DNA from: Steinernema hermaphroditum
Taxonomy: Eukaryota > Nematoda > Chromadorea > Rhabditida > Steinernematidae
DNA: 64,000 nt
Reading direction: 5' to 3'
NCBI GenBank assembly: GCA_030435675.1
Contig: CM059622.1
Location: forward strand, 13,330,001-13,394,000
The notes under the pieces are model-generated. The model saw nothing but the letters and a program-made list of their open reading frames with translations, had not been told where the DNA came from and made no database searches. The position numbers were made by a program, and so were the translations under genes. This document shows positions 61,826 through 64,000 of this stretch, piece by piece. How positions within the stretch are numbered: the first letter of the stretch is position 1; the number at the start of each line of letters is the position of its first letter.

Positions 61826-63739
61826 ATGGCTCATTTGGAGCGTTTTCCTCTGCACAAAGCTGCGTTCTTCAACGACACAAAGCTCATTTCTCACTTAATT
61901 CAATCGGGTAAATCCAATTTGTCGCTTATTTTCACTAATCTCGCTTGGTTTAGGTGCCGATTTGTACGAACAAGATATGCACGGAAATACTGCCCTTCAT
62001 ATATCGACCATGCTCGGACACAGAGGTGAGGAGGCTCTGAGACTAGATGGTCTCTTGGATTCCAGAAGCCACGGCACTTCTCCTGGCACATAACGCCCCC
62101 GTGAAGATCAAGAACAAAGACGGATGGAACACTCTAATGGAAGCGATCAGTTACGGTGATCGACAGATTATCACGACGATGTTGCGAAAGCTGAAGGCTC
62201 AATCGCGAGAGAGCATGACTGCCAAGAAGCCGCACCTGATCGAAATGCTCTCGAACTTGGGCGATTTCTACCTTGAGCTCAAATGGGACTTTCATAGTTG
62301 GAGTGAGTTCGTTTCTATCTCAAACCACTTATCCGGTGTGTTCAGTTCCACTGCTGTCGAAGATGTTACCATCCGATGTGTGCAAGATATACAAACGCGG
62401 CACTTCGCTTCGGCTCGACACGACGCTCGTCGACTTCAACGACAGAACTTGGGAGCGCGGCGACATCTCGTTCATCTATAATTCAACAGCGGAGAAATCG
62501 AACCAGCTAGTGATACTCGACAACAAAGCCAAAGTGTTCCAGAGAGTGCGACACCATGAGTCAGATGCAGAATTGGATGAAGAAGTCGATGTGCTCATGT
62601 CGTCAGATATAGTTTCGGTGCAAATGTCCACGAAACCGATCACCTTCGAGAGGGCATATTCTGGATGGATCTTCAAGCAAGAGAAATCTGTATGGCCTTC
62701 CGTTTTGAGCAAATCTCTCATGAACGATTCAGGAAACCGTTGGTGAATACGAGTCAGATTTCTACTCGATAGAAGGCATGACGCTCGTGACAAGGAAGAG
62801 AAGAGAACATCTGACATCCGATGACATCAAGAAGAACAAGGCATTCATGCAGAATCTTTCGATTGGCAACACGAATATTCCGGACGAGGATTCTAAGGTG
62901 CATTACGCGAAGATTACTGTTAATATTTCATTTCTTCTTCAGACATTCCGGCATCGTAAAAGCCTCCCGCCGCCTGGGCGTCCTTCAACAACGTGGGAGG
63001 AATATCTGGGTGCGGCTCCCGGACTTCCGCCTCCTCTAGGACGACCTCAAGTTCCCAAATCGAATGCGAAAACGTTCAAGGCGTGCGTGGGAATGGTCAG
63101 TCAGAGCTTGCTAGAGAAAAGTGAATAAACCGCCATGAATTCCAGAGTGACCAATTCCCACTATCAGTTAATGTGCTAGTGGACATTCTTGAAATTATCG
63201 CGCCGTTCAAACATTTAAACAAGTTGAGAAGATTCTGTGAAGTCAAGCTGCCTCCCGGTTTCCCCGTGAAGCTCGGTAAGTCCGTGGCACTCTAAGACGT
63301 TCAATCAACCGCTCCACCAGTGATAAACGCTTGTCAAATGCTTGTTATGGCTCTTCCGTCTGGATGCTAGATAGCACGAAACGTAGACCATTTACTGTAA
63401 CAATTTAGACTTTTTCTGTCTCAGATAACTCAGACAGAGACAAAATTTGCAGTTAGACGTCCCAGGAGTTCCAGCACTCGTGTGATTTGCAAAGTGTTGG
63501 AACGCCTGGGACGCATAAATCAATCCGTGCACCGTCAGTGGCGCATAGCTGTTGCTTTCATCACGTGGTCGTTCAAACCACCTGTTCATGTTTTGATCTT
63601 TTCAGAGATCCCGCTCTTGCCAACGATTTCCGCCAAAGTGACGTTCCAGAAATTTATCTTCCGCGATGACCTCAGCTTCAAGATGTTCAGGATACCCAAG
63701 TCATACCGGGAGGACTCAAACCGATTTCCCGACCTGTGA
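61826..63739 (+). CDS. ankrd13c: ANKRD13C-type ankyrin/GPCR-chaperone protein
   Basis: Eight exons: 61826-61907, 61954-62025, 62066-62302, 62346-62689, 62733-62897, 62943-63095, 63146-63275 and 63606-63739; 438 aa, all phases closing. Ankyrin repeats lie at residues about 5-85 (FPLHKAAFFNDTKLI, DMHGNTALHISTMLGH, KDGWNTLMEAISYGD). The GPCR-chaperone domain follows: ELKWDFHSW, PSDVCKIYKRGTSLRLDTTL, DRTWERGDISFIY, RRSLPPP-like then TTWEEYLG, QFPLSVNVL, LPPGFPVKL and PTISAKVTFQKF. It ends EDSNRFPDL, the end I associate with ANKRD13C. The vertebrate protein is ER-peripheral and promotes folding and retention of some GPCRs; there is no membrane span here either. TTTCAG-TCACC precedes the ATG. An AATAAA follows 63 bases after the stop. 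Confidence 0.94.
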
Positions 63740-63801
63740 ATAGCTCCAAGCAACTGGGTAGTATTATACCTCCACCGCGCAAATTTTGTACATTTTTCAC
63801 T

Positions 63802-63852
63802 AATAAACCTCGTATCGTTTATTACAGTAACAATCACTGATACCCATTTCAG
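63802..63852 (+). promoter_or_regulatory. Poly(A) signal and trans-splice acceptor between two genes
   Basis: AATAAA (63802-63807) for ANKRD13C is followed 45 bases on by CATTTCAG (acceptor AG at 63851-63852). This is the spacing of an SL2-type operon junction. Confidence 0.6.
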
Positions 63853-63876
63853 CTTGCTAGTGCTTTTGGAAGGGCG

Positions 63877-64000
63877 ATGGGTTCGATAAAGAAGGAAGTC
63901 GACACTTTCTGGGTAACAAGGAGCGACGCTGAGGAAGTCAGGCGAATCGGACAGAGGAAACTCGAGAGTAATGCGGCATGTGAAAGCACTTATCAGTTGA
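63877..64000 (+). CDS. First exon of a downstream gene (partial)
   Basis: ATG at 63877, 24 bases behind the acceptor at 63852, opens a frame to the window end: MGSIKKEVDTFWVTRSDAEE, then VRRIGQRKLESNAACESTYQ. No signal peptide. The position 113 nt after the ANKRD13C stop suggests the second gene of an operon. Too little is present to name it. Alternatively it is a 3' alternative exon of ANKRD13C, but the preceding poly(A) signal argues against that. Confidence 0.5.
   Translation, partial: MGSIKKEVDTFWVTRSDAEEVRRIGQRKLESNAACESTYQL

Overview
The window is eukaryotic and almost certainly nematode. Genes are compact, and most introns are 40-150 nt with GT..TTTCAG borders. Many start codons sit a few bases behind a splice-acceptor-like TTTCAG, as expected for spliced-leader trans-splicing, and same-strand gene pairs lie 110-175 nt apart like nematode operons. 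The beta-catenin is of the nematode HMP-2 type. A multicopy MDSVP/MDTIP family in the window recalls families I associate with Steinernema, but genus is a guess. All exon models were read by eye from splice signals, frame continuity and remembered family motifs; nothing was searched.

Layout. 1-8.7 kb: two copies and a fragment of the MDSVP family flank an M13 (neprilysin-like) metallopeptidase on the minus strand whose otherwise intact 738-codon frame has one in-frame TAA. 9-10 kb: a LINE 3' end, a tRNA-His and a BEL/Pao integrase remnant lie side by side. 10-17 kb: long non-coding DNA with two exact TCF-type sites, leading into an Axin gene (RGS and DIX domains, 559 aa) at 17.0-21.1 kb. 21.1-28.4 kb, minus strand: a small coiled-coil basic protein, rps-23 (plus a partial copy that keeps intron sequence), and two tandem CDC34/UBC-3 ubiquitin-conjugating enzyme genes. 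28.4-34.5 kb: no gene I can support.

34.5-38.5 kb, minus strand: NAD synthetase (QNS-1 type) behind a FAXC/GST-like gene, a probable operon. 40.0-43.0 kb: HMP-2 beta-catenin. 43.9-44.7 kb: a tentative small secreted protein. 45-51 kb: a tandemly duplicated, broken pair of MDTIP family copies with two mariner elements, one with perfect 28-bp inverted repeats and TA target duplications. 51.9-54.8 kb: two convergent genes for unrecognised secretory-pathway proteins, one soluble and one with a C-terminal membrane anchor. 55.1-57.5 kb: COA3 followed by the CAAX protease FACE-1/STE24, a probable operon. 61.8-64 kb: ANKRD13C, then the first exon of another gene behind a poly(A) signal and acceptor, again operon-like.

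Working together. Axin and a beta-catenin lie 19 kb apart, but this beta-catenin lacks a visible N-terminal phosphodegron and looks like the adhesion paralogue, so the linkage need not be functional. The other genes are housekeeping (translation, ubiquitination, NAD synthesis, COX assembly, prenyl-protein processing). The evolutionary activity is in the lineage-specific family clusters, the CDC34 duplication with apparent gene conversion, and the transposon remnants.
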